From contig CAILTI010000029.1 in NCBI GenBank assembly GCA_903837075.1, positions 1-39,225 of the forward strand: a stretch of 39,225 nt of DNA. Reading direction: 5' to 3'. The notes under the pieces were generated by a model. The model was not told where the DNA came from. It saw only the letters and a program-made list of their open reading frames with translations, and searched no databases. Origin of the DNA: an uncultured bacterium (GTDB lineage: Bacteria > Patescibacteriota > Minisyncoccia > Phycocordibacterales > PALSA-1337). The translations under genes and the position numbers were made by a program. The first letter of the stretch is position 1. Every line of letters begins with the position of its first letter. Below, piece after piece: positions 15,634 through 25,602 of this stretch.

Positions 15634-17205
15634 ATGTCAAATTCTCAATTGCTCGATTACATCAAGAAGCAGTTAGCTCAAGGTTTTAGTAAAGAGGTAA
15701 TCCAACAAAATTTGATCTCTGCGGGTGGATGGAACTTGTCTGATATTGCAGAGGCATTTTCTGAGCTTGGTATCAGTAAAGATACATCAGATATTAATAA
15801 AGATAAAATTGTAACAAAAAAGTTTAATAAATCATCGTTGGTTATCATCGCAGTTATCGTCATATTAGTGGTTATGGGTGTCAAAATCTATTTGGGAAAT
15901 AAAGGAATAAAAGTTCAGGAATTACCAACGGTTTCTTCTCAAGAAGAATCACAGCCTGTGGTCCCAATTTCTGTCGAGACATCTCTACCTTCGTGTGTAA
16001 AGGATGTCAATGAGGGACATTTTGTTGAAGGTAGTAATAAGTACTATTCTATAAGGCCGTATTTTAATATTTCAGCATCTGAATCAGATTGTGATGTGTA
16101 TTATGTTGGAACTTATGCCACAGAGACTAGCCCACATGATTGGTATTATGATGATGTAATTGTAAGAAATAATATTGAAGTCACATCTCGACAGAGTGGT
16201 CGAACTATTGGTGGCGTCAGTATCATAGATAAAAAAATTGCTTATATTAGTATGTTACCGAGTCTAGGGAAAAGTCAGGTCATATGGGGTGATTTTGTCG
16301 GTAAGAGCTACGATACTATTTTTGGTCATTTTGATGCGGGAAAGTATGTAAAAGATATTGAAAGTTTGGAAAATAAACCAGTTTATGTTGCTGGTGATGC
16401 AAAATTACAAGGTAGTGACGAGGCGGGTGGAGACATTGTAGTTGTATGGTGGAACAAAGAAGTTAAGCGTTTGAAAAATTTAGTGTTCGTTGACGGTTTA
16501 AATTTATCTGGTGATATAGTTTCATTCGATGCAGTAGATACTAATTCATCCAAGAATATTAAAAGTTTTGAAGAAATTAAAGCTAATACGAAGAAATATT
16601 CAATAAATATACGTACAGGCAATGTTACTATAGAAAAAAGTGCTACAGATAATAAATCCTCATGTGTATCGCCGTATGGGTATGATAATACAAAAAAATG
16701 TTTCGTAACCCAAAAGAGTGGAGGGAACTTTTTTGTTAGTTATAAAAATAACACGTGGGGACCATATAAATATGTGCAAGATATCATCGTAATCGATGGG
16801 AAGCTTACGTACTTGGCCGCCGAGCAAGTAAACACGAATTTATATTCTGACGGGAAACAGATTTCAGACAGCACGGTTAATGTTTGGAGTTTTGAAAAAA
16901 TTGGAAAGGAAATTGCTTATTTTGGTACAGAAAATAAATCTAAAAAGATGGTTGTTGTAGACAAAGGAATAAAAAGTAGTGAGTATAGCGGTAAAATAGT
17001 GAATCTTTTTGATGTTCGCGGCAAGCCAGCCTTCTTGGTTGAGGATAAGAATGAGAGTTTTATTGTTTTTAATGGTGTAGAACAGAAACATTATCCTAAG
17101 ATTGATTATTTTAAAATTGGAATGCTTGGTGGGAAATTATTTTATACTGTAGAGTATCCCAGCAAAGGTTTTGAGAGTAAAGCAATGGCGGTTTATGAAC
17201 AATAG
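15634..17205 (+). CDS. Hypothetical membrane-anchored protein (523 aa)
   Basis: N-terminal helical domain (QLLDYIKKQLAQGFSKEVIQQNLISAGW-type), TM segment SLVIIAVIVILVVMGVKIYL, large extracytoplasmic region. Confidence 0.75.
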   Translation: MSNSQLLDYIKKQLAQGFSKEVIQQNLISAGGWNLSDIAEAFSELGISKDTSDINKDKIVTKKFNKSSLVIIAVIVILVVMGVKIYLGNKGIKVQELPTVSSQEESQPVVPISVETSLPSCVKDVNEGHFVEGSNKYYSIRPYFNISASESDCDVYYVGTYATETSPHDWYYDDVIVRNNIEVTSRQSGRTIGGVSIIDKKIAYISMLPSLGKSQVIWGDFVGKSYDTIFGHFDAGKYVKDIESLENKPVYVAGDAKLQGSDEAGGDIVVVWWNKEVKRLKNLVFVDGLNLSGDIVSFDAVDTNSSKNIKSFEEIKANTKKYSINIRTGNVTIEKSATDNKSSCVSPYGYDNTKKCFVTQKSGGNFFVSYKNNTWGPYKYVQDIIVIDGKLTYLAAEQVNTNLYSDGKQISDSTVNVWSFEKIGKEIAYFGTENKSKKMVVVDKGIKSSEYSGKIVNLFDVRGKPAFLVEDKNESFIVFNGVEQKHYPKIDYFKIGMLGGKLFYTVEYPSKGFESKAMAVYEQ

Positions 17206-17423
17206 GTTGTGACATTGCCCCTACTTTTAACCACAATTCTAATATATTTTATAGCCACAAAACGCCTATAAAGATCGCTTTTATAATCTTTAGATTCTAA
17301 TAAAGTTATAATAGCTTTTGTACAGTGACCCAAAGAGAATTGTAATCGTTCCGTGACTCATTCTTGTAGTAAAGGGTACACCAATTTGATTTCTTCCATC
17401 TTTTCCCGTATAGTATGTGTATT

Positions 17424-17447
17424 AAGCAGTCTCTGCTTTTTTTAGAT
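17424..17447 (+). terminator. Possible attenuator/terminator upstream of fusA
   Basis: AGCAG-TCT-CTGCT followed by T7. Confidence 0.5.
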
Positions 17448-17514
17448 ATTATTTAATAAATTAACCTTAGATTCCCTTCGCCAACTGGCGAATTAGGGGA
17501 CGAAAAAGACCATC

Positions 17515-19659
17515 ATGAACCGCGACTACCCATTAGAAAAAGTTAGAAATTTCGGAGTCATTGCTCACATCGACGCCGGCAAGACTACTACTTCAGAGCG
17601 CATCCTGTTCTATACAGGTATGACTCACAAGATCGGTGAAGTTCATGATGGTAATACCACCACTGACTGGATGGAACAGGAAAGGGAACGCGGTATCACG
17701 ATCACGGCCGCAGCCATCACATGTTTCTGGAATCCGTCATATATGCCACTCACTGACACTTCAAAGAAGGTCAGATTTAACATCATCGACACACCTGGGC
17801 ACATCGACTTTACTGTAGAAGTGAAGCGCTCTCTCCGTGTTCTAGATGGTGCAGTCGTAGTTTTTGACGGAGTTGCCGGAGTAGAACCTCAGTCTGAGAC
17901 GAATTGGCGCTATGCCGATGATGGTAAAGTTCCACGGCTATGTTTCATCAACAAGATGGACCGCATGGGTGCGTCCTTCGAACGTTCATTCAAGTCTATC
18001 CTGGAACGCCTCAATAAAAATGCTATCAGATTCCAACTCCCGATCGGTCTAGAAGGTGACCATGTCGGTGTTGTCGACCTTATGCGCATGAAAGCCTTCT
18101 ATTTCGAAGGTGAAATGGGAAGCAAAGTCATCGAAAAGGAGATTCCAGCAGAACTCCTCGAAGATGCAAAGAAATACCGAGCAGAAATGGTTGAAAAGAT
18201 CGTCGAACATGATGATGCTGCTATGGCCAAGTATCTCGAAGGGAAGGAGGTGAGTACCGAAGATCTGAAGACTATCACCAGAAAAGCCGTTATCGGCAAC
18301 TTGATTTTCCCAGTCTTTACAGGCTCAGCGCTGAAAAACGTCGGTGTCCAGCTAGTATTGGACGCTGTCGTTGATTACCTACCGTCACCACTCGACATGC
18401 CACCAGTTAAAGGTATCGATCCGAACACAGGCGAAGAGATCGAGAGACACGCATCAGATACAGAACCTTTTGCTGCACTCGCATTCAAGTTACAGAACGA
18501 TCCTTTCGTCGGGGCACTAACATTCTTCCGTGTGTACTCGGGATCTATCGAAGCGGGTACTTATATATACAATTCCTCAACTGGCAAGAGAGAACGTCTC
18601 GGTCGTATCGTCCGCCTCCAAGCTGACAAGCGCGAAGAGGTAAAGAAAGTATATGCTGGTGAGATCGCCGCCGCAGTGGGACTCAAAGATGCATTAACTT
18701 CAAATACGTTCTGTGACGAAGAGAAACCTATAGTACTGGAGATCATCAAGTTCATGGAGCCAGTCGTTTCTCTACGTATCGAGCCAAAGACCAAGGCTGA
18801 CCAAGAGAAAATGGGTATGGCACTGAAGAAGCTCGGTAACGAAGACCCAACATTCCGCGTCTCATCGAACCAAGAGACTGGCGAGACGATCATCTCTGGT
18901 ATGGGAGAACTCCACCTCGAGATCATGGTTGATCGTATGAAGCGAGAATTCAGTGTCGAAGCCAATGTCGGTGAACCTCAGGTAGCATATCGCGAAACTA
19001 TTCTCGGAAAAGCAGAGGCTGAACACAAATACATCAAGCAAACTGGAGGTAAGGGTCAGTATGGTCACGTCCGTCTCAATGTGAAGCCTATGGAAGCTTG
19101 GCCAGAAGGGGAGAAGATACCAAAGACTGTACATAGATATGATGATTATGAATTCATCAACTCTATCAAGGGAGGTGTTATTCCAAACGAATTCATTCCT
19201 GCTGTCGAGAAAGGTGTCCATGAAGCCATGGATCGCGGTATTGTTGCCGGATTCAAGATGGTCAATATCTCTTGTGAGCTAACATTCGGTTCCTACCATG
19301 ACGTTGACTCATCCGAGATCGCCTACAAGATCGCCGCTTCTCAGGCCTTCCAGGATGCCGCCAAGCGCGCCAAAGCCGTCATTCTCGAACCTATCATGAA
19401 ACTCGAAGTGGTCTGTCCAGAGAAGTACATCGGTGACGTCAATGGCTCGATCGCCTCAAAACGTGGTCTTATCGAAGGGCAGAATCCAAAAGGTCAGAAT
19501 ATCTCTATCATTGCCAAGGTTCCTCTCTCAGAAATGTTCGGTTACACCACACAGCTACGCTCTATGACATCAGGTCAGGGTAGTGCCATGATGGAATTTG
19601 ACCACTATGAGGTTGTGCCAGCCAATGTTGCTCTAGAAATTGCTGAAAAGAGGAAATAA
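17515..19659 (+). CDS. fusA: Elongation factor G
   Basis: [39 protein letters not shown]; full-length EF-G. Confidence 0.98.
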   Translation: MNRDYPLEKVRNFGVIAHIDAGKTTTSERILFYTGMTHKIGEVHDGNTTTDWMEQERERGITITAAAITCFWNPSYMPLTDTSKKVRFNIIDTPGHIDFTVEVKRSLRVLDGAVVVFDGVAGVEPQSETNWRYADDGKVPRLCFINKMDRMGASFERSFKSILERLNKNAIRFQLPIGLEGDHVGVVDLMRMKAFYFEGEMGSKVIEKEIPAELLEDAKKYRAEMVEKIVEHDDAAMAKYLEGKEVSTEDLKTITRKAVIGNLIFPVFTGSALKNVGVQLVLDAVVDYLPSPLDMPPVKGIDPNTGEEIERHASDTEPFAALAFKLQNDPFVGALTFFRVYSGSIEAGTYIYNSSTGKRERLGRIVRLQADKREEVKKVYAGEIAAAVGLKDALTSNTFCDEEKPIVLEIIKFMEPVVSLRIEPKTKADQEKMGMALKKLGNEDPTFRVSSNQETGETIISGMGELHLEIMVDRMKREFSVEANVGEPQVAYRETILGKAEAEHKYIKQTGGKGQYGHVRLNVKPMEAWPEGEKIPKTVHRYDDYEFINSIKGGVIPNEFIPAVEKGVHEAMDRGIVAGFKMVNISCELTFGSYHDVDSSEIAYKIAASQAFQDAAKRAKAVILEPIMKLEVVCPEKYIGDVNGSIASKRGLIEGQNPKGQNISIIAKVPLSEMFGYTTQLRSMTSGQGSAMMEFDHYEVVPANVALEIAEKRK

Positions 19660-19688
19660 ACACCTCAAGGATCGTTGGCGAACGTTGT

Positions 19689-19812
19689 AGTAAAAGCTTG
19701 GAACTACTCCACTAGACACGAAAAGCCCCTGCAGGGGCTTTTCTCGGCTTCAGAAATTTTGTGCTCAAAATTTCTTGCAGATGGTCTATCGGATCAGTTC
19801 CAAGCTTTTACT
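19689..19812. repeat. Multi-stem palindromic element downstream of fusA, including a terminator-like hairpin
   Basis: Perfect 17-bp AGTAAAAGCTTGGAACT/AGTTCCAAGCTTTTACT closing stem around palindrome AAAAGCCCCTGCAGGGGCTTTT and AGAAATTTTG-TGCT-CAAAATTTCT. Confidence 0.7.
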
Positions 19813-19834
19813 CTGCGTACAATTAACTGATATC

Positions 19835-20045
19835 TTATCTCGGGAACTCCTCAAGTAACTCATCTGAGTAATAGAAACTCCCAGCGAGCCCGCCGAAACT
19901 ATATGTAGTAGTTCCTATATCTATCTTCGCACCACCTGATAGAGGGTTCGGATTGGGTCGAGAATTGGCGAAGCCGATATTGAATGCAGCAGTATCCTTC
20001 AGGTACAAAGAATCAACTATGGTACAAGAATTGCGTGAGTGGTAT
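19835..20045 (-). pseudogene. Possible degraded gene fragment
   Basis: Minus-strand open frame ...TIVDSLYLKDTAAFNIGFANSRPNPNPLSGGAKIDIGTTTYSFGGLAGSFYYSDELLEEFPR* with no start codon. Confidence 0.3.
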
Positions 20046-20066
20046 CAAATAGATTAGAATGAGGTT

Positions 20067-20222
20067 ATGAAACAAGAGGTATCACTGTTCGGCAAAAACT
20101 TCAAATATGTCTTGGCACTGACCTTTCTCGCTTGGTTCGTTTATACGATGCCAGCAATAAGGATTCTGCTTTCAGGAGTGTCAAAATTGAGCCCAGTGCA
20201 AACGGCGCTTCCTCCATTGTGA
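20067..20222 (+). CDS. Small membrane protein candidate (51 aa)
   Basis: ATG...TGA: MKQEVSLFGKNFKYVLALTFLAWFVYTMPAIRILLSGVSKLSPVQTALPPL; GAGG upstream and a hairpin terminator (AAAACCACA...TGTGGTTTT) downstream. Confidence 0.45.
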   Translation: MKQEVSLFGKNFKYVLALTFLAWFVYTMPAIRILLSGVSKLSPVQTALPPL

Positions 20223-20285
20223 AATAGTCTCGGAATATCACTAGAGAAAAACCACATCAGACGATCCTGGTGTGGTTTTCGGGTC

Positions 20286-21300
20286 TAATGGTAATTTAAG
20301 CAGTCTGTTTTCGTAGAATCTCTGTAGCAATTTTTCTGATTCTTTCTTTGTTTTTTCCTCTGTGCGCGCTCAAAAGATTTTTAATTCGACTCCAATAACC
20401 ATCCAACGAATTGGTTGTGTTCGGAATTTTTAGATCTGGGTATTTTTGATATGTATATAGATATGGGAGATTTCTTTTTAGACTGTTGTAAGCAGACCTC
20501 ACCCTCCTGTGCGTATATCTCCATCGTTTTGTACCGTTCGTGTAGGTGTGTTCATTAATGAAGTCACCATACTTTTTGAACCACTCTGTGAGGTCACTGG
20601 TTAAGATGGCCTCTGTCTTTTTTGATATTGAAAATCCAATTGCGAGAAGCGTTTGACCAGCTTCGGTCTCCGGTCTAAGTGTCAGTTTTCGTCTGACGAT
20701 TTGTAATTGATGGAACTGACAAATCTGTACTGGAATACCCTCAAAAACCCTTGGTATGCCTGTTCTGCCGTCTAAAATGACCGCCTTGAGGTTGAACCCT
20801 CTCGACTCTAGATTTGCTTTGAGTGTGGCGTAGCCTTCCTTGGTTTCCGATTCGATCCATGCCCAGCCGAGATTCAATTTGAGATTGGGTTCTCGAGCAT
20901 TCAAAAGGACATCGTCTCCAATATGAGTGGCGTCAAAAATACAGACCACGCACTGTGGTGGAATGTATACACTGGGCCGAGTCTCTGCTCGGTCAAGAAT
21001 TGTTCGTATAGTCTTTTCGCTTTTTTCGTAGGTTTTCGTCAGATCATTTACGGTCTGTCTTTTCCATACATGGTCCTTCCACATCTGCTGATCAGACCTA
21101 TCTGGTCTTCTGTCATTTTGAAATTGTTTACCACAATCAGGACATCTGTAATGTTGTACTCCTCGTCGCTTTCCATTCTTTTTAACGGCGGTTTTACCGC
21201 ATTCTGGACACTTTTTTTACGCATGGTATGTAGTTAATTAAGTTGTTACCCATACAAGGTAACACAGAACAGTCAAAACAGACTGCTTAAATTACCATTA
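20286..21300 (-). mobile_element. Insertion sequence bounded by perfect 26-bp TIRs
   Basis: TAATGGTAATTTAAGCAGTCTGTTTT at 20286-20311 and its exact reverse complement at 21275-21300; transposase between them. No clear target-site duplication. Confidence 0.9.
20296..21224 (-). CDS. Transposase (IS256-like, Zn-ribbon variant; frame disrupted at an A7 run)
   Basis: 262-aa ORF with IPNTTNSLDGYWSRIKNLLSAHRGKNKERIRKI. Upstream in the same frame KCPECGKTAVKKNGKRRGVQHYRCPDCGKQF Zn-ribbon, joined to ATG(21224) only by a -1 shift in AAAAAAA. Confidence 0.75.
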
Positions 21301-21406
21301 ACTCGGTTTTCGTTTGGTTATCACCGTGTTGTAATATTTCAGCATAGTGTTAATCTTAGGCCATACTAACAATATGGATATAATCATATTAAATAAATAC
21401 AACATT

Positions 21407-22858
21407 ATGAAAAAAGCAATTATTCTCGGAGCTGTGGCTATTCTCGGATTCGTAGGTGTAACCAATGCGCAAAGTTATGTATATAACAATGATCTCGTGC
21501 TTGGCTCATCTGGTCCAGATGTTGTCCAGTTACAAGCCTGGCTCATGGATAATGGCTTCAACATCCCGTCGATCGCATCTGGCGCCATGGTTAAGGGTTA
21601 TTTTGGCGCACAGACTCAGTCGGCCCTCATCTCATATCAGAAGTCGGTCGGCCTGCCAGCTTATGGATTCTTTGGCCCGATGACTCGACAGTATCTGAAT
21701 AATAGTATCAATAATAACAATGTTGCGGTCGCTTTCCGTATCACCAGGCCTGTGGGGGGCGAATCTTGGCAGCGAGGATCAACGCAAAATATTACTTGGA
21801 CATCACCATCCTTTGCGCCATCCTTCGTTCGTACGACCTATGTAGATATCAAACTGCAACCGAGCAACGCGTGTAGTACAGGCCAAGTCTGTATCGCGTT
21901 ATACAGGATGCCTTACACTATAGCTACAGGTGTGAGTATCAACCAGAATACATATAGTTGGAATGTAGGTACATATACGAACCCAGGAGTGGTATCTCCG
22001 CCAGCCTGTTCAGGAGGCGTCATCAATGGCGTTTGTCTGTCATCAGCTAGCTATGCACCAGATGGTCAATATTCCATCCAGATATGTCAAACAGGTACTT
22101 CTGTATGTACGTCCAGCAATTCCAATTTCACTATTTATTCCAATGGCCAGACAGTGAGTCCGATCTCAGTGCTATCTCCGACCGGCGGGGAGGTCTGGAA
22201 TATAGGTGAGAACAGAACGATGTCGTGGACGGCCAACAATTATGCGGGATATTATGGCAATTCTTATGCCACCACCAATCAAACATATGACGTGTATCTA
22301 ACGTCTGAGGGGTGTGTCTATCCGATGATGTGCGCATCAAGCCTTGTGGCACCACAGATACTGGCAAGATACGTTTCTGGTACTAGCTATACCTGGTCTG
22401 TTGGCACTCTGATGGCCAATACTGGTGTGACAGGTAGATATAGGATACAGGTTTGTCAGGCTGGTTCTACGACAGTATGTGGTTCTAGCAATGCACCATT
22501 CACCATCAATTCCTCTTCGTATTCGTCGACTCCTGATATCAATGTTCTGTCTCCGAATGGGGGAGAAGTCTGGTATATGGGTAATAGTCAGCAGGTTTCA
22601 TTCAATATCACTGGCGATCCAGCTAGAGTCGGCAATAATGTGACGGCGTATCTGGTAAACACAAACAATCAGCAGATCTATCTAGGAACATTTTCACAAG
22701 GTATCTCAGCTGGGCAGAAGACATTCTATGTCACAGTACCGACGAATCTAGTTTCTGGACCATACAAGTTATTCGTCAATCTGAATTTTGCAGGCCAGCA
22801 GCAGGCTTATGACTATAGCGATAACTACTTTACCATTACAAATGGGCGTCCTTTGTAG
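21407..22858 (+). CDS. Secreted peptidoglycan-binding protein with Ig-like surface repeats
   Basis: Signal peptide MKKAIILGAVAILGFVGVTNAQS; PG_binding_1-like domain (GSSGPDVVQLQAWLMDNGF...YFGAQTQSALISYQK); three GGE(S/V)W repeats. Confidence 0.85.
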   Translation: MKKAIILGAVAILGFVGVTNAQSYVYNNDLVLGSSGPDVVQLQAWLMDNGFNIPSIASGAMVKGYFGAQTQSALISYQKSVGLPAYGFFGPMTRQYLNNSINNNNVAVAFRITRPVGGESWQRGSTQNITWTSPSFAPSFVRTTYVDIKLQPSNACSTGQVCIALYRMPYTIATGVSINQNTYSWNVGTYTNPGVVSPPACSGGVINGVCLSSASYAPDGQYSIQICQTGTSVCTSSNSNFTIYSNGQTVSPISVLSPTGGEVWNIGENRTMSWTANNYAGYYGNSYATTNQTYDVYLTSEGCVYPMMCASSLVAPQILARYVSGTSYTWSVGTLMANTGVTGRYRIQVCQAGSTTVCGSSNAPFTINSSSYSSTPDINVLSPNGGEVWYMGNSQQVSFNITGDPARVGNNVTAYLVNTNNQQIYLGTFSQGISAGQKTFYVTVPTNLVSGPYKLFVNLNFAGQQQAYDYSDNYFTITNGRPL

Positions 22859-23007
22859 TGTTGCTCGTCGATTTGACTTATAACCACCCGATCTGCTAGT
22901 ATCAACATTACCTTATACACAAGGTTTTGGAGGATATATGGATTGGAAGCACATACCTCGTCGAGGGACAGCTAACCAATCATCTTTTCTTTCAAAAATT
23001 CAACTCA

Positions 23008-23193
23008 ATGGCAAAGACATCAGTTATAGCAAGATCCAAAAAGAAACCGAAATTCAAGTCGCGCGTAGTTCGCCGATGCTTTAGATGCGGCCGAAAGCGT
23101 GGCTACATGAGGGATTTTGACCTTTGCCGTATCTGTTTCAGAGAGTTTGCTAACGACGGCGTGATTCCAGGCATAAAGAAATCTTCTTGGTAA
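23008..23193 (+). CDS. rpsN: Ribosomal protein uS14 (zinc-binding type)
   Basis: MAKTSVIARSKKKPKFKSR...CFRCGRKRGYMRDFDLCRICFRE. Confidence 0.96.
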   Translation: MAKTSVIARSKKKPKFKSRVVRRCFRCGRKRGYMRDFDLCRICFREFANDGVIPGIKKSSW

Positions 23194-23285
23194 TTTCATA
23201 AATTAAATGATTGAAAGATTAAAAATTGAAAAATAGGCGCAAAATCATCCAATCATCCAATCATTCAATCATTCAATATAAATAT

Positions 23286-23681
23286 ATGGTAACAGACCCA
23301 ATTTCAGACTTAATAATCAGACTCAAGAACGCTAGTGATGCGAAGAAGGCAACGGTTGCCATCTCGTATTCCAAGTTTGCAGAGAATGTCGCTCACGCCC
23401 TAAAGAAGTCCGGATATGTTACGACCGTCGACAAGAAGGGTAAGGCACCGATCATAGAGTTGGAGCTTGGTATAGTCTCGAATGAAGTAGATGGTGCTCG
23501 TATCCATGGAGTCGAACGAGTTTCCAAGTCTTCCCGCAGAGTATATAGGAAATACAGTGATATCAGAGTATTTCGAAGCGGTTTTGGAAACACTTTCCTT
23601 TCAACCCCAAAGGGTATATTGGTAGATCATGATGCCAAGAGGCTGAAAGTCGGAGGAGAGGTTTTATTCAAGATTTGGTAA
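23286..23681 (+). CDS. rpsH: Ribosomal protein uS8
   Basis: MVTDPISDLIIRLKNAS...FGNTFLSTPKGIL; start at the internal ATG 23286. Confidence 0.96.
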   Translation: MVTDPISDLIIRLKNASDAKKATVAISYSKFAENVAHALKKSGYVTTVDKKGKAPIIELELGIVSNEVDGARIHGVERVSKSSRRVYRKYSDIRVFRSGFGNTFLSTPKGILVDHDAKRLKVGGEVLFKIW

Positions 23682-23722
23682 TACAATTTTCCATTTTGAT
23701 TTTTACATTTTAAATTAATTAT

Positions 23723-24256
23723 ATGTCACGCATCGCAAAAAAACCCATAGTAATACCAGCCAAGACAGAGGTGTCTTTTTCGGGCGGCATTTTTACTGTC
23801 AAAGGTCCTCTAGGAACACTGTCCAAGGTGATGAAGCCACATATCAAGATACTGATAGAGAATGGCACGATCACACTCACTCCAACAAACCAGTCTCTGC
23901 AAGCCAAGGCTCTGTGGGGAACTTATGCTGCGCATATCAAGAATATGCTGGCAGGTGTTAACAAAGCCAATGAACGAAAGCTCATTATCGAAGGTATCGG
24001 ATACAAAGCTGATGTAAAAGGCAAGGATATCGTTCTGGCCCTAGGATTCTCTCATACGATCACGATGCCGATCCCAGCGGACCTCAAGGTTATTTCTGAG
24101 AAGAATACCGTTACCATATCAGGCAATGATCTAGAGAAGGTTAGTCAGTTTGCGGCCGTTATCAGGGCGCTCAAGAAACCGGAACCATATCTAGGTAAGG
24201 GTGTCAGATATTCTGATGAGGTTATCAGAAGGAAGCAAGGAAAGAAGGCGGCATAA
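23723..24256 (+). CDS. rplF: Ribosomal protein uL6
   Basis: MSRIAKKPIVIPA...KPEPYLGKGVRYSDEVIRRKQGKKA. Confidence 0.97.
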   Translation: MSRIAKKPIVIPAKTEVSFSGGIFTVKGPLGTLSKVMKPHIKILIENGTITLTPTNQSLQAKALWGTYAAHIKNMLAGVNKANERKLIIEGIGYKADVKGKDIVLALGFSHTITMPIPADLKVISEKNTVTISGNDLEKVSQFAAVIRALKKPEPYLGKGVRYSDEVIRRKQGKKAA

Positions 24257-24307
24257 AGAATGTTCAATGTCCAATGACGCAATGATCAATAGGTATCAAA
24301 TAAATTT

Positions 24308-24658
24308 ATGAAAACATTACAGAAAAAACAATTACAGTTCGCTCGCAGGAAGGCTCGTACTCGCGCCAAGATCAGTGGCACAGCAGAACGACCACGTCTG
24401 TGTGTTTTCAAGTCGCACAAGTATATCTATGCCGCTATAGTCAACGATGACAAGGGGCATACGTTAGTTGCGGTTGATTCTAGACTGATGAAGGGTAAGA
24501 CTCCAGTAGAGAGGGCCAAGGAAGTAGGAGTCGAGATCGCCAAGAAGGCCAAGGTTGCCAACATCACCAAAGTAGTTTTTGATCGCGGAGGCTATATCTA
24601 CACTGGTAAGATCCAGATGGTGGCAGATGCAGCGAGGGCAGGAGGACTGGAGTTCTAA
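24308..24658 (+). CDS. rplR: Ribosomal protein uL18
   Basis: RPRLCVFKSHKYIYAAIVNDDKG...VVFDRGGYIYTGKIQMVADAARAGGLEF. Confidence 0.97.
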   Translation: MKTLQKKQLQFARRKARTRAKISGTAERPRLCVFKSHKYIYAAIVNDDKGHTLVAVDSRLMKGKTPVERAKEVGVEIAKKAKVANITKVVFDRGGYIYTGKIQMVADAARAGGLEF

Positions 24659-24694
24659 TTTTCAATGTTCAATAACCAATGACCAACAAATAAC

Positions 24695-25549
24695 ATGACG
24701 GCAAAAGATATAAAAAACAATAACGACTCAGGTGCTTCCAATGAAGCAGATTTGAATGTAGCTATTCCTGCAACTGGTCTAGACACAGCAGCCGTCGTTA
24801 CTGAAGATGTCGCTGGTGCAGTACCAGTAGTCGCAGCAGCAGCGGTTCCGGCAGTTTCAACATCCAAGTTTACTCAAGGACGCAAGATGCGTGGTGATCC
24901 AGCTCGAAGGGGAGGTCGCGGAGGTACGGGTGCTCCTCAACAGGGTGGTCCAGGTCGTGGCGGTCCTCGTGGTGCTCGTAGTGGAGATCGTGAGCGCGTC
25001 AAGCCAGAATTCGATAGCAAGATCATCGATATCCGTCGTGTGACTCGTGTGACCTCAGGTGGTAGACGCATGAACTTTAGTGTAGCTGTCGTCGCCGGTG
25101 ACCATAAGGGTCGCGTCGGTGTTGGTCTAGGTAAGGGTATCGACACGGCTGGTTCTGTGGAGAAAGCTACTCGTGAGGCCAAGAAAAACATGATCAGAAT
25201 ACCTCTGTCTCCTCAGATGACGATCCCTCACGCTGTCGAAGCCAAGTACGGTAGTGCCGTGATCAAGATCTTCCCAGCTCGTGGTAGTGGAGTCGTGGCA
25301 GGAAGTTCTGCACGTGCAGTTATCGAACTTGCTGGTATCAAGGATATTTGCGCCAAGTTCCTCTCTGGTTCGAAGAATAGGCTGAATAACGCACGAGCTA
25401 CTATCGAGGCATTGAAGAAACTATCCAAGTCGCCGAGATTTGGGACGAAAATCAAAGCACCAGTAGTCCGCCCTTTTGAGGAGAGTAAATCTTCCCCTCA
25501 AACCCCCAAGGGAGAATCGGAGAATATTTCTCCCCTCAAGCGGGCGTAA
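24695..25549 (+). CDS. rpsE: Ribosomal protein uS5 with RGG-rich N-terminal extension
   Basis: VTRVTSGGRRMNFSVAVVAGDHKGRVGVGLGKG core. Confidence 0.96.
   Translation: MTAKDIKNNNDSGASNEADLNVAIPATGLDTAAVVTEDVAGAVPVVAAAAVPAVSTSKFTQGRKMRGDPARRGGRGGTGAPQQGGPGRGGPRGARSGDRERVKPEFDSKIIDIRRVTRVTSGGRRMNFSVAVVAGDHKGRVGVGLGKGIDTAGSVEKATREAKKNMIRIPLSPQMTIPHAVEAKYGSAVIKIFPARGSGVVAGSSARAVIELAGIKDICAKFLSGSKNRLNNARATIEALKKLSKSPRFGTKIKAPVVRPFEESKSSPQTPKGESENISPLKRA
25469..25546 (+). repeat. In-frame palindromic element forming the rpsE 3' end
   Basis: CGCCCTTTTGAGGAGAG...CTCCCCTCAAGCGGGCG; shares sequence and reading frame with the recJ element. Confidence 0.75.
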
Positions 25550-25602
25550 TAGGTTTTGATTTGAATTTTCCATTTTAATTTCTACATTTTACATTAACTA
25601 CC

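Noticed and set aside
20923-21237. Plus-strand ORF 104 aa
   Set aside because: Antisense to the transposase.
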